Assembly: GCA_006535965.1 (NCBI GenBank)
Contig: QEAR01000080.1
Coordinates: 1 to 64,000 of the forward strand
DNA length: 64,000 nt
Origin: Spizellomyces sp. 'palustris'
Taxonomy: Eukaryota > Chytridiomycota > Chytridiomycetes > Spizellomycetales > Spizellomycetaceae
Direction: 5' to 3'
Part shown: piece by piece, positions 12,401-23,600 of the stretch
Position numbering within the stretch: the first letter of the stretch is position 1
Layout of the letters: every line of letters starts with the position of its first letter
Position numbers and translations under genes: made by a program
Notes under the pieces: generated by a model
Told to the model about the DNA's origin: nothing
What the model saw: only the letters and a program-made list of their open reading frames with translations
Databases searched by the model: none

Positions 12401-13413
12401 CCCACCTCCGAGATATGGTGAAGATAACACATCATCATGGAGAACGGAGGATGGTGGACACCGCAGTGCACCTTTCGGACGGACTGTGGACCCCGAAGCA
12501 TCAACCGTTCGTCAGCGCCAATCTTTTAAAGATCCTGAGCGTCTGAAAATGGACGAAAGATCATCTATGGCTAATCGACACACAGCTCTGACGTCCTTGA
12601 CAAATCTGCGGAGCGACATGCACGAATTCGAGGTAAATGCGACCATTGTGCTCTAAAAATACCTTTTAGGCTGATCACATTTCTCAGACTTTTGTCGATT
12701 CGGTCACAAAGGAGGTCCGGGACTTTGAAAGTTTAGTCGAAACCAGTGCGCGAACAGACGGCCCAGTGTCAACAAGTCGTCCGTGCAGTCCGCAAAATGA
12801 AATCAGCACACCACCATCATCGTCGTCGTCATTGGTGGCGACAAGCAGACAAAACACTATATCCCCTGCGTTGACGGCAGTTGACGGAGAGACACCCGCC
12901 ACTATGACCCGGAGACTCTACACCTCCCGTCTTCGCCGCAACTCAATCCCACCTGGCTCAAAGGCACTAATGGAAGCAGATACAACAGTTGGATCTCGTC
13001 TAGCTGTACTACCGCCCACCGCCCTCTCTTTATCCAGCTCCCCCTTTACATTCTCTCGAACGCCAAACCCGGCGGATAAGATAACAACAGACAAGCAGGG
13101 GCGAAATTGGGAGCTGTGGAAATCGGAGGAAGGGCTTGGGGTAGAGTTATGTTCGGACATAGTCGTTCCCCAACTGCATCAGAAGGAGATGTATCGGCGG
13201 CGGGAGGTGGATGCAGCTGGGTATGGGAGAAATGAAGGGTCTGCAATCATTGAAAAACCAGCGCCGTCGGAACCGACAATGTCGTCTTCTTGTTCGTTTT
13301 CTTCGGAAGCTTCCTTTGGTGAGGTGGTTGAAAGGAGTTCCAGTAGGGCGCCGCTGGAACAAGTGAATGGGAAGGGAAAAGGAAAGGTTGGCAGTGAGCA
13401 GACTATCGACTAG
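9494..13413 (+). CDS. TRIM37: TRIM37-like RING-B-box-coiled-coil-MATH E3 ubiquitin ligase
   Basis: Many exons. Start: MLPQQVRETPESRDFSARRG; exon 1 ends DDM before GTAAGT. RING: CFICFDTLCKPVMCPSCSK, CEGCVK, then after an intron KWLTEEKSQCPHCRAP, very close to animal TRIM37. B-box: LHSAQLYYYCHDCREAICPD with HKEHKFEHLH in the next exon. A coiled-coil segment follows (LRNAQRRLDEQIDSRMA). MATH domain: LVPNYDMGVFRI, VSGLMWRLKVYPS, LFLSVFVELVSG, EFTPGECWGYNRFCRLDLL, ending YYVRAPTYAQKCRD. The remaining 600 or so residues (11466-13413) are disordered and Ser/Pro/Arg-rich, with one intron at about 12633-12687. Animal TRIM37 is a peroxisome- and centrosome-linked ligase; the role here is inferred only. 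Domain order and length match the family. Confidence 0.9.
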
Positions 13414-13788
13414 GGACGTATTGGTCTGTTGGTAGTTTGGAAGCATGAATCATCCTCTTATATATCCTAATAACGCCTTGTGTGTAGACCTTTTCAATCG
13501 ATACCCAACAGGAAGTATAGTCATACCCTTATACTTCGATCATCTACATGTTTGTCTTGGCTGATAAATCTAAATGGTTATGTAACAAATTCAATGCACA
13601 TGGAGCAACTCGAATAAATTCACAATTTGATTGTCTGTGATATATTTCAGACCAGGTAAAAACAAGGAACAATTGTACAAACGAAACCTATGCTAGCGAC
13701 CCATCACATATAAGAACACCCCCGATTCCAGTCAAGAAAATTTACGCATGTGCAAGTGGCCATGGTATCTCAAAAAATTGCCTTCACA
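13414..13788. other. Convergent 3' intergenic region
   Basis: AT-rich stretch between the stop of the TRIM37-like gene and the stop of CPA1. It holds the two 3' untranslated regions (AATAAATT-like sequence near 13613). No gene seen. Confidence 0.6.
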
Positions 13789-15156
13789 TTAGGCGGCGAC
13801 GGCGGCAGGCTGCTGTTCGACAGTCTGGAATGGCACGCTGGTCGGCATCACAATTCGGCTCTGGTTGTCCCGCTTAGCCTTGTATTCCCGCACCTCCTGG
13901 ACAAAATCGCTGAAAAGGTAGTCCGTGTCCAAAGGTCCACCCATGGCCTCGGGGTGGAATTGCACTGAGCTATATGGTAAGGCGGCGTGGCGGATACCCT
14001 CGTTACTACCATCGTTCGCGTTGCGGAAGAATGGTATCCAACCAGGAACTTCAACACTGTCGTCGAGAGCGTACCCGTGGTTCTGAGATGTGATCACGCA
14101 CTTTCCGGTAACCAAGTTAAGAGCAGGCTGGTTGTGACCACGGTTACCGTACTTGAGTTTATATGACTTGTATCCGGCAGCTAGACCCAACAATTGGTTG
14201 CCCATGCAAATTCCAAAGATGGGTGTGGGCACCTTGAACGGTTGAGACATGAACGCACGCAAGTTTGCGACCGTCTTTTGAGCTTTGTCCGGGTTACCAG
14301 GGCCGTTTGATATGAAGACACCGTCGTACTTAACAGGGTCCCGCACAAGGTCGTGATCCCATGGGACAACATCAACCTGTGCACCACGCTGAGCCAAGCA
14401 CCGGATGATGTTGTGCTTGACACCACAATCTATCAACGCAATCTTCACATCTCCGCCCTTGTTGTAAGTTGTTTTGGCTTTGGTGGAGGCTTCAGCCACA
14501 AGGTTACGAACATTGGGATCCTCCAAGGGTGCCTGCTCGGCATTCACCATTTCTTCTCCAACACGGATCTCAGCTAAAGTGGACCCACGTTCCCGCAACA
14601 TAGTAACAACAGCCCTGGTGTCTACTCCAGTTAGGGCAGGAACACCGTAGCGAGCACACCACTGACCGAGAGACTCGATGGCATTCCAGTGAGAGTACTT
14701 TGTCGCGTAATCGTTCACGATAACACCCTGAACTTGAATCCCGTCAGCCTCGAAGTGCTTCAGAAGACCAAATTCGTCACGGGTTGGCGCGGGTACACCG
14801 TAATTTCCGACCAAAGGTTGAGTGAATACAAGAATCTGGCCACGGTAAGAAGGATCGGTCATAGATTCGGGATAGCCGACCAAGGCGGTGGTGAAGACAA
14901 TTTCCCCAGACATAGGAGCGCCAGTGAGTGGAGCGCCAAAAGATGTGGCCTTGAATGATTCCCCAGTTTGCAAGCGAAGTAAACCGGGGAGTATGGGCGG
15001 CTCAGGTTGAGTGCCGGCTGGGCGCTGGAGAATGCCAGCTTTGTCATTAGACAGGGTGGCCAAAGATCGTGCGGACGGTTTCACCGCGTTCCAGGTGACG
15101 GGGTTTCGGGCGGCGACCACAGCAGGGCGAACAAGATATTTTGCAAATCCAAACAT
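13789..15156 (-). CDS. CPA1: Carbamoyl-phosphate synthase, arginine-specific small (glutaminase) subunit, mitochondrial
   Basis: Single exon, 455 residues. Supplies ammonia from glutamine to the large subunit for carbamoyl phosphate in arginine synthesis. A mitochondrial presequence (MFGFAKYLVRPAVVAARNPV, Arg/Ala-rich) is followed by the CPSase small-chain N-terminal domain (SGEIVFTTALVGYPESMTDP) and a class I glutamine amidotransferase domain: nucleophile Cys in FGICMGNQLLGLA, oxyanion Gly in ISNGPGNPDKA, and the catalytic His-x-Glu in VQFHPEAMGG. Length is normal for fungal mitochondrial CPA1. The large subunit is not in this window. The 5' leader carries an arginine-attenuator-like uORF (separate entry), so translation is probably repressed by arginine. 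Confidence 0.95.
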   Translation of the reverse strand: MFGFAKYLVRPAVVAARNPVTWNAVKPSARSLATLSNDKAGILQRPAGTQPEPPILPGLLRLQTGESFKATSFGAPLTGAPMSGEIVFTTALVGYPESMTDPSYRGQILVFTQPLVGNYGVPAPTRDEFGLLKHFEADGIQVQGVIVNDYATKYSHWNAIESLGQWCARYGVPALTGVDTRAVVTMLRERGSTLAEIRVGEEMVNAEQAPLEDPNVRNLVAEASTKAKTTYNKGGDVKIALIDCGVKHNIIRCLAQRGAQVDVVPWDHDLVRDPVKYDGVFISNGPGNPDKAQKTVANLRAFMSQPFKVPTPIFGICMGNQLLGLAAGYKSYKLKYGNRGHNQPALNLVTGKCVITSQNHGYALDDSVEVPGWIPFFRNANDGSNEGIRHAALPYSSVQFHPEAMGGPLDTDYLFSDFVQEVREYKAKRDNQSRIVMPTSVPFQTVEQQPAAVAA

Positions 15157-15247
15157 GTTGATGTAGTGTTTAGGCGGTGCGGTAAGAGAGTGAGAGCGCG
15201 GGATGTTGTGAGGTGGTTGGAGAAAAAAAAAATGAAAATATGCGTTG

Positions 15248-15410
15248 TTAAGCAGGCGGGTTCACTGGTTTCCAGAGCTCTTGTAAACCTGGCCGAATAC
15301 GCGAAAACTTAAGTATTTTATCCTCCTTAAAGACTGTAGCTATGCTGGCGTAGACATACCTGGTCGGAGATGTAGTCGTTTGAAACCTTCTCAGCAGAGT
15401 GGGAGTACAT
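15248..15410 (-). promoter_or_regulatory. Arginine attenuator peptide-like uORF, split by an intron
   Basis: In the CPA1 leader, exon 1 (15410-15360) reads MYSHSAEKVSNDYISDQ and runs into a GTATGT donor at 15359. Splicing to an AG at 15278 adds LWKPVNPPA and a stop (15277-15248), giving 26 residues with the core DYISDQLWK. Known fungal attenuator peptides have DYLSDHLWR (Neurospora arg-2) and DYISDHIWK (yeast CPA1); with arginine they stall ribosomes at the uORF stop and shut off the main frame. The intron is 82 nt; the acceptor has a poor pyrimidine tract. Without splicing the DYISD part remains but not the LW. The function is inferred from position and the conserved core. Confidence 0.7.
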
Positions 15411-16117
15411 TGAAAAACTCAAGGCAAAAAGGTCGAGAAATTTAAGATCACAGACGGAAAAAAGCACACGTATTGCACTTGTCAGTTCCCCTTAAATGGA
15501 AGAACTTGAGCGCAATCGTCGAAATGTGTGTGCTTGGTTTGTGAAATAGCCAAAGAACGACGTAATGATGAGCGCAAGCGAGCGGACGGGATAATCAAAC
15601 CAGTGTTGAAAGGCGGGGAATCGCGATGGGAGGCCTCTATTTATGTCAAAAATCCGAGGGATGACATGATGCAATCTGATTGGGTGGCTAAATAACCCAT
15701 CAAGGTTTTTAGAATGTGGTTGGAATGTTTGCAGAGAATTTTTTTCTCACTGGTCGCTGATAAGAGCCGCGTTTTTCCCACACGCCATGATGGAGACCGA
15801 GTCCTGGGCGGCACGCGCGCGCAAGTGGCGAAGGCGTGCTTTGTCAGCAGAGCTGCTTGATTGGCATGTGGAAGCGATCGCGCCCTTTTGGCGATGAGAT
15901 GTGAGCCAAAGTGAGACGGCAGGCAAGCGAACAGTCAAAACAGGGACGAGATTGGGTGGCAGTAAAAGCCTTCGACATACTGACTTGGGTAATTGTTCAA
16001 ATCAAATGTATACAAGTCCGTCATAAGATAAGACTACCGGCTACAGCTGGGAAATTGTCCGTAACTAGTGTAAAGCGTACCTGCATTTGAGCGTCACCAT
16101 TGGTTCTGATAGACTAA
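15411..16117. other. Leader/promoter of CPA1 and 3' flank of the next gene
   Basis: About 700 bases upstream of the CPA1 uORF and downstream of the stop at 16118. No reading frame with coding character. It should contain the CPA1 promoter; I could not point to a convincing single binding site. Confidence 0.5.
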
Positions 16118-18521
16118 TTACTCGTTACCCCCTTCTTTCTCTGTACTTTTTGCATCTTGCTTGGCCCTTTGATCTTCCACTTCTTTCTTGGCCAGGTCTT
16201 CCTGGAATTCTCCTTCCTTCAACTCTCCATTCTTTTTTGCATCTTCAGCCTGCTGAGCAATGGCTTTTGCGACTTGTGCCACATAGACGTTTTGAGCGTC
16301 CAGCTCGGCTTGGATCTGCTTGGGCGTGTATCCCATTCTGCACCATGTTCTCACTTGTCGCAGCAGCGTGTCGTAAATGTCGCTAGAGCAAACGATGGTT
16401 GTTTCTTCGCCGCTCAGGTAGCCGCGACTTTTCAACTGTTGGACCGTATCAAGTCCATCCTTTGTGTCGATCACAACGCAGATGCGTCCCGGATCAATCG
16501 GATCCGCGTCCAGAATTGCTCGGAAAGCGTTGACGGTGCTCTAGAGGTAGGAGAACAATTAGCCCAATACAGTCTCATGCAATATTGTATAACGATCAAC
16601 CTACGCCTGTCCTACGATAGTAGACTAGTCGCGGTAACTTTCCAGCATCTTCAGGAGATACTTGCGATATGTCGAGAACTGTAAATCCATAGATTTTGAG
16701 AAGAGCAGTGAGGTTATGGAAATATCTGTATCCGACCGATAATCAGCGATGAGGACCGACACAAAGAACATTCAACGGATGCACGTACTCTTGGCTGTCC
16801 GTCTCAAAAATCACTTTACGCAGCTGCCATCCAGGTGCGGCAATTTTATCCGCCCACTTGATAATTTCCGTCAGAATGGGAAGTTTTGAATCTATTAGAA
16901 TGTCCACCTTTCCTACCATTTAGTCCCGGTAAGCGTAAGGAAATCCGAAAATAAGCTAACCTCATGCCGAAATTTCACACGTTGACGAAGTGTGTACTCC
17001 ATCCCACCTCCTGTCTGGCCCTTTTGAAGCATGTCACCGAGAAATACACGGACCGTTGTGAAAGATGGCAATGCGGATGTGCGGTGTGCGATGTCTTCAA
17101 TCATGCGGTATGCCTGGCGTAAGGGGTTTTGTTCATAAAGGTTCGATGAGATCTCGCGAAATAATACTCACGGCACTGGCGTCCTCCAGAGATAGGTCCG
17201 CGCTCTCTGTTCCCAAACGCAAGGCATCTTCGCTGTTCGTTCCATCCGCCTATGCGCAGTAGCGTCAGCTCAACCAGAATTGCGGATGTATGCACTTGCA
17301 TCTTAAATAACCTCAATATATAACAGCCGCTCTCCTGACTTTGTCTTCAACAACGCTGGCTCATCAATGACCAGTCCCGTCCACGCTTGTGGCGAACCGT
17401 ATTGATTTTCTCGTATATGCCAAGCCATGGGAACAGAACCGTTCCGGGTGTATTCTTGGAGTAGATGCCGGACATTGGACGGTTCCTCAATGATTGGTAA
17501 AACATGCTATGATAGTCGCCATGAGCCAAAAGAAAACAACTCGGACTTGTAATTCATACGCATCGGCTTCCACATACCTCACCGTCTCTCGCTAATGACA
17601 TCGTCAAGGTGTCCGACACCCGTCCACACAACCGAAAAACTCGGCCCTCCACTCCCAAGAAGGGCGGCTCCCTCCCGGACAAGACTCGTTCTCGATAAAT
17701 ATTGCTGGCCATAAAAGTCCAATTGATAACTCGCAGCAAGGACGCGACTCCCATGTATCCTGCTGCAAGACCCCGTGTCACTCTGGCGTAAACAGCGTGA
17801 AGGCGAGCCTCCGCTTGATTTGGGTCCAAGGTTTTGTATAATGCTTCAGGAGAGTGTGGAATGAAATTGAATAGTGATGGGTCTAGGTTGAGAGAGGCTA
17901 CTATTGTCTCGGGGGCTACGCTGGTATTGGTCAGTGCCCCAAACGTGTTCGCTGCCGCAAAACTGCAGCGAAGTAACTTAGTGTGACGCGCGGCAGATAT
18001 ACGAACGTACGTTCATCAATTAAAACACCCACCTACCGCACAACGAACCTCCACACCTCGCCAACCGGTACTCCACTCTTTACATTCAATAGGGCCTCAT
18101 ATATGCCCAATCCCCAAACACCACCAGCTGTGACTCCCAACAGCACCATAGCTCCTGGTTCACTAGTAAACTTGTCCAAAACAAAAGCCATTTTTCGTCG
18201 TCCTCGCTCTCGAACATGCGCCCATTGGCTCGGCTTGTATCGAAGTTGAGGATACTCTTGGACTGGTTTAACCTGCTCGCTTGGCAACCTTGGAATAACA
18301 ATGTCCTCGGTTTCTGCCAAAGGTTTATCCAGTCCTCCAAAGTCAGTGGGATATATGGTTTTCGGACGAGGTCGTTTGTATCTTGGTATTAGAGGAGGAG
18401 GAGGCTTGCTTGGCCCTGGTATAAGTGTTTTAAGGCGCGAGAGTATTGAAGGCATTATTGCAAGCGCAAACTTGGATGACGAGGATATACGGTGTGAGGT
18501 ATTCGAGCGGGACGCCCGCAA
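16118..18521 (-). CDS. Unrecognised membrane protein, possibly organellar
   Basis: Spliced gene in about seven exons. Exon 1 (18521-18033; a second Met at 18455) has a Lys/Pro/Arg-rich region, then one hydrophobic stretch (AMVLLGVTAGGVWGLGIYEAL). After an intron ending CTGCAG near 17965 the frame continues FAAANTFGALTNTSVAPETI, then QAEARLHAVYARVTRGLAAG and a second weakly hydrophobic region (GVASLLRVINWTFM). Later exons carry PMAWHIRENQYGSP, YRMIEDIAHRTSALPSFTTV, KLPILTEIIKWADKIAAPGW and the C-terminal TIVCSSDIYDTLLRQVRTW with a Lys/Glu-rich coiled tail (to 16118). The part around WQLRKVIFETDSQ recalls a nucleotide- or thioredoxin-like fold, but that is a guess. No family recognised; membrane location is inferred from the helices. 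Confidence 0.6.
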
Positions 18522-18963
18522 ATATAACTATTTCGCTATTCGTCGAAACTCGGCTCAGTTCTTTGCTGTCAAAAAGGGACCACGTCTGTTAACATTGTCT
18601 CTCAAGGATTGCTTCTATAAGCACATCTTGAAAAGCGATTATTAAAACTATGCTTTGTTTGGAACATAGTAGCGGGCAGAGGAAGCTCCAACGCGAAGCA
18701 ATCCAGCATTGTTTCGAGTGTCTCTCTTATATGAGAAACATGCACCGCTACTGTACGAGCCAGATGCTACACAGCATTGGCTGGTAAACCAAAGCAGCGG
18801 TCGTCCTCACTGGTCTGACCTACCTTCATTAGTAACCGAATCATCGAAGCAACAAGGAACATGCGTTGAGAGGAGGAAGCGCGGAGCATGGCTGCGTAGC
18901 TACGTCATCAAATGAACCCAAAAATTTACCAGATGCCTGGATGCTTCCAGCTGGGTTTTCACC

Positions 18964-20124
18964 ATGGCATCTCTCATCCTAGGTTTGCTAACGTACTTTA
19001 CTTCTCCAAAGCGCCCACAGTTCCCAGATCAGCCTCTAGTAGGTGCCTCGGCGCGATCTGCTGAGACCGCTTTCCGCAACCACATTATCCTCTCTACAAT
19101 TTTCTCCTTTCTCCCAGCCCGGGAAGCCCGTCGCTTATCAACGGTTTGCCGGACATGGCAGCAAGCTACTCCATACAAAGGGAGCATAGAACTGTCTTTT
19201 GGCGACCAGCTAGTCAGGATGACTTGTGTGGATGCGGTTGAGAACGCAGACGGGCGAGTCATCTGCAAATTTCGGCCAATGGAATTGCAGATCGTTTGCA
19301 GAGCAAGGACCTTAGAGGGATTAGACCAAATAACAGTCAGGTCCCTGAATGGTAGAGATAGATCTCAGAACCGTGATGTTAGACTATTATTCAAGTTTTC
19401 TCGGTCCGACTTCTTCGTCCATGGGTACCGGGCAAGCGAAGCATCCACCGACCCATTGTATGCTGAGTACATTCTCTACCTGAAACCAACTGACGAGGGC
19501 ATTGAACATCAAGTATTCTGTCCCCACACCTTCTGGTGCACATTCTCTCTATACAACCATATCAAGTATCCTACACCCAAACAGTCGGAGAGATCGTCGA
19601 TCTTTATCTCGTTAGTCTCTGATATTCCACGCTTCATCTCGATGTCCCCCACTGGCGTGAGCGATCATTTACGGACCTTCAACGCTATTAATGCTGTGTT
19701 TCTGCACCAATCTCTTTTATATCGCCCTTTCCTCGACTTCGTACTCAATGAAAGCCTCCTTGGTCCCGTTGTCAGTACATATACGTTCCTGCGATACGGC
19801 ATGGCTGATGCCATCGACGCTGTACGGAATTGGGAGCGACTAGATTCATTTGCGATGGATAACCCTTGGGGCTCTGGGTCAGCCGGTGAGGAAGGCGCTC
19901 AAATGGTAAAGAATACCACTATTGCACAATGGACGACGCTTGGCGATCCCGCACGTATTTTGACTTGTGGACAGGGAGACTGGCCAGCGGAGGAGGAATT
20001 GTGGCGCAAATTATTGCGTATGCATGAGAAAGTTACGCATGCCTTTGAGCAGCACGGCGATGCGGCATGCGAGATTTGTGCAGAGGTTTCCTTGTTTTCT
20101 TTTCCCAGAACTGAATTTGCGTAG
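18964..20124 (+). CDS. F-box-like protein
   Basis: Single exon, 386 residues. An F-box-like motif lies at about residues 37-70 (NHIILSTIFSFLPAREARRL then STVCRTWQQATPY), the pattern used to bind Skp1 in SCF ubiquitin ligases. No LRR, WD40 or Kelch repeats follow; the remainder (for example FFVHGYRASEASTDPLYAEY and HVSLYNHIKY-like stretches) is not recognised, so the substrate is unknown. It is divergent from the membrane-protein gene at 18521, with a shared promoter of about 440 bases. The C-terminus FPRTEFA ends at 20124. The frame is intact. Confidence 0.7.
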   Translation: MASLILGLLTYFTSPKRPQFPDQPLVGASARSAETAFRNHIILSTIFSFLPAREARRLSTVCRTWQQATPYKGSIELSFGDQLVRMTCVDAVENADGRVICKFRPMELQIVCRARTLEGLDQITVRSLNGRDRSQNRDVRLLFKFSRSDFFVHGYRASEASTDPLYAEYILYLKPTDEGIEHQVFCPHTFWCTFSLYNHIKYPTPKQSERSSIFISLVSDIPRFISMSPTGVSDHLRTFNAINAVFLHQSLLYRPFLDFVLNESLLGPVVSTYTFLRYGMADAIDAVRNWERLDSFAMDNPWGSGSAGEEGAQMVKNTTIAQWTTLGDPARILTCGQGDWPAEEELWRKLLRMHEKVTHAFEQHGDAACEICAEVSLFSFPRTEFA

Positions 20125-20672
20125 CACATCAGTGGATCAGAGCACAGCCTTGATCACCTATTACATGAGTGCACCAATTCCTGCATTACCCGCCACACCT
20201 CTACCAGTATGGGTACACTCGCAAGAGGGGATCCAATACCACTAAATCCGCTACCCAGCTATTATACAAATACATGATCCCTGGCAGTAGAGATACATGG
20301 GGGAGGGGTTTTGTAAACCCATGTGCATTGCGCAAGAATGACCAACTTGTTACAAATGTTGATAGCGAATAGGCTGCATATTGCGGCGGTCGCCTCTTGA
20401 ACCAGTTGTGATTGTTTGGCTCCGTAAGATCAGGCGGTGATACAATCGTTCTCCACTCAATCTGCAGCGATATGAAATGAGTGGGAGTCCTTCTATGTTA
20501 TCACCCTGACGCTGACAGCATTTGGGCAAATGCAGCTCCTCGGGATCTAATCAAGAGTCCATGTCTGAATGAGTGTTGTGTGCTTGGCACGCCAGGTCAG
20601 GATATGCATTCGTTACTCTCAAAATGGTAAGTGCTGATATAATTTGGTGACGACGCATAACCATCCATTTAC
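20125..20672. other. Convergent 3' intergenic region
   Basis: Between the stops of the F-box-like gene and the helicase. No coding signal or structured element seen. Confidence 0.5.
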
Positions 20673-23600
20673 TCATCCCAATCCCACATTCTCCATCCTG
20701 TCCGCCAATTCCTCAGCCACATCTCTCAGCGGTGCCCCATGATCATCACCCACCATGTCAACGCCCCACTGCACAACGGCACTTCTTTCAACAAATGTTT
20801 TAACATGCGCAAAAGCTTCGCAACGTGTGTGAGTAGCCAGGACCGAAACAGGTGGGTGTAAGATGGCTTGCGATGCAATCAGGATGCACATGTTGCGGGC
20901 TCGAGATAGGGCGACGTTGAGACGGGTGCGATGGAAGACAAAGTCTAGCTCGGATTCGAGTCTGATAAAATATCAAATGTGAGGAGCATGCAAAAGTCAA
21001 TGAATACAGTAGGATTCACACATACTGTGCAAGATGGGTCGTAAATCCGTAACAGGCAATGACGATCTCTGCCTGACAAATTTCAAAAGAATATCAGTGA
21101 ATACACGACTCCAATACCCTGGCATTGCTGTTGAGAGGTCCGTACCTCGTCTCCTTGCATTCTCTCCACAGTGTCCACTCTGATTCGATCACCACCATCC
21201 ACTTGTCTCTTTCTCAAAACCTCACCCACAGCGGACCTTTGTGCCCGATGTGGTGTAACAACGAAAACCCTCCCTTCGAAATTCTCTAGTAGTGCCTCGA
21301 CCAACCAGCCAACCACTTTAGCTTCCGTCTGTAAATGTAATTCAAAAGGTAACATGTCAAGAGGTGTATGTGATCGAGGATTCAAAACGACTGTCAAAAG
21401 GGCATTGGTGGATCGGAAAAGACCACGCAATGCGTGTGGTAGTGATCTTACAGGCACCACGGAAGATCGTTGAGGCTCAAATTGCCCTCCGCGGTATATG
21501 GTGTTCGTAAATGTACACAGTTCCTTCACCATTCGGAAGTTTTCGCGCAACATCGTGGTGAGAGGCCCAAACACATCTGGAGAAACCCGTCTCCCCCGCA
21601 AGACTACGGCCTCTCCGTCGTCCCCTCGCATTAAACACTCTAGGATCGATCCGTAGAGCTGCGGATCACCCGGTCCGGCCTCTTTGGGATAGGTTCCTTT
21701 CAAAACTGGAGCAAGTTGCAAATGGTCTCCTGCGATGATCACTCGCTTGGATACGTTGCTTGCCCCAGAATACAGCACGGAAATAGCCAAAGCAGCATCG
21801 GCTACAGGCATCTGACTACCCTCATCAATAATCAAAGCATCAAACGCTGCACCAATAGTTGGATTGCTTTCCATCCATTTCCACAGCTTCCAGACTGTGC
21901 CCGCGACGATCGAGTGGAGGGGCAAGGTAGCAGGAGAAGGCATCCTGTCCTCGCACATGCAAACATTTAGATGTGTCCGCCAGTCGCCGTGCTCCATGTT
22001 GGAAATTGATTTGACTTCATCGATAAGGCGCTGAAGTTTTGAGGTAAAATTCGCCAGTGCAGCTTTTGTGTATGAAGTCATGAGAATTCGAAACGGGGTA
22101 CCAGGAGCTCGACGGCCAGAGAGCTCCATGAGACGAAGAGCGGCGAGGGAAAGCGTGTGGGTCTTCCCTGGCAAACGGCTGTGTTGAGCATTATGAAGGG
22201 TCATGGATGACGCGGTATTTGGCTGATCTGTAGAGCTTACCATGTCCTGGTGGTCCCCTGCACACACAGTCAAAGTCAACACGAACCAACCATGAGCGCT
22301 CTGAAAATTGTCAACCCAAAGAGCTGTCGACTTACCAAACCAGTGTAATGGAACGACCCAAAATCGTTTTAAAAGCCTTGTTTTGCGATCCCATAAACAA
22401 CAACGGCTTTTCGATAGCTCCAGAGAGTGTGTACACTTCTCTATAAAATGTCTGTAAACGTCCTTCCGCTCGTAAATCGTCATCAGCATTAGATGGACGC
22501 TCAGCTCCTACTATGTTAACATCATCGAGCATGCGAAGGAAAAGGGGTCTTTGAATGCTAGGAAAGGACTTGTTGAGTAAAACGCTGACGAGATAGTCGT
22601 CGACAGGGTATCACCTTGTTTGAGCAGTCTGATCAATATCAATCAGAGTTTTCACAATTTTTTTGGTGTTGAAGTCTACTAATCTGAGAGTATTGTGAAT
22701 TAGGAAACTCTTGATATTTTAGAACGCCGAATTTAACTTGAACCTACCGCCTCTTCAGCCGAAAAGTACCCCCCTTCAGTGTACACCCAGCCGCTCGCAA
22801 CTTGATTCGAACCTGCACGCCTTGCTCGCCAACTTGGACATCCATAATATTCGCAAAGGCAATATCCTTCCGCTCCTCCCCGTTTATCCATAGGCGTTCA
22901 CCGTTGGTATCGAAATACGCCAGATCATCAAACATCAAGTCCGCATCCGAGCCCTCCCGCACGAGAATCCACTTGTATGCTACCCAATCTGGGTCAGTAT
23001 CAATATAGGCTAGTCCGCTATGAACGTTGAAGATATATTCATAGGAAGAGTCCGGTTGCTTTGACCGATAGGACAGGAGAATAGGCTGCGTGTTGTGGAG
23101 ACGGGAAAGAAGGTGCGACTTGAGACTATATAATGGATTGAAAGACTGTCACTATGTGTACCCGCGTCATAGGATAGGACTTACGTGCTAATCATTTCAT
23201 ACTGTGCCATGAACAGTAACCTCCTCAAATGCTTGTCTTTGCACATATCGATGTACACTACATGAAAATCCCTCGCAACATTGGGCAGTATACAATCCAT
23301 ATTTGCTTGTTTACGCGTACAATAGTCCTGTATCCGATCTCGGAGACCACGCGAAACTTTATGCAGCATTTCTCCATGTGCTTGCAGCAATAGCGATGTT
23401 CTTTGGATGTCACCTGCCTTCCAGGCTTTGTAGATCGCAACTAGCCATTGATCTCCATGGACATTCTCATGGACATTCTCATGGACATTCTCATGGACAT
23501 TCTCCTTTGATGTGGTTTGCCCATCAACCAACCGTCGAACACATTCATCCAGACCGTAGAAGCCTGGTTCGGGGATTGCAACCAGCTCGTTAACAGCAGC

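Noticed and set aside
23456-23503. Tandem repeat as a CRISPR-like or regulatory array
   Set aside because: No spacers; it is an in-frame ENVH coding repeat.
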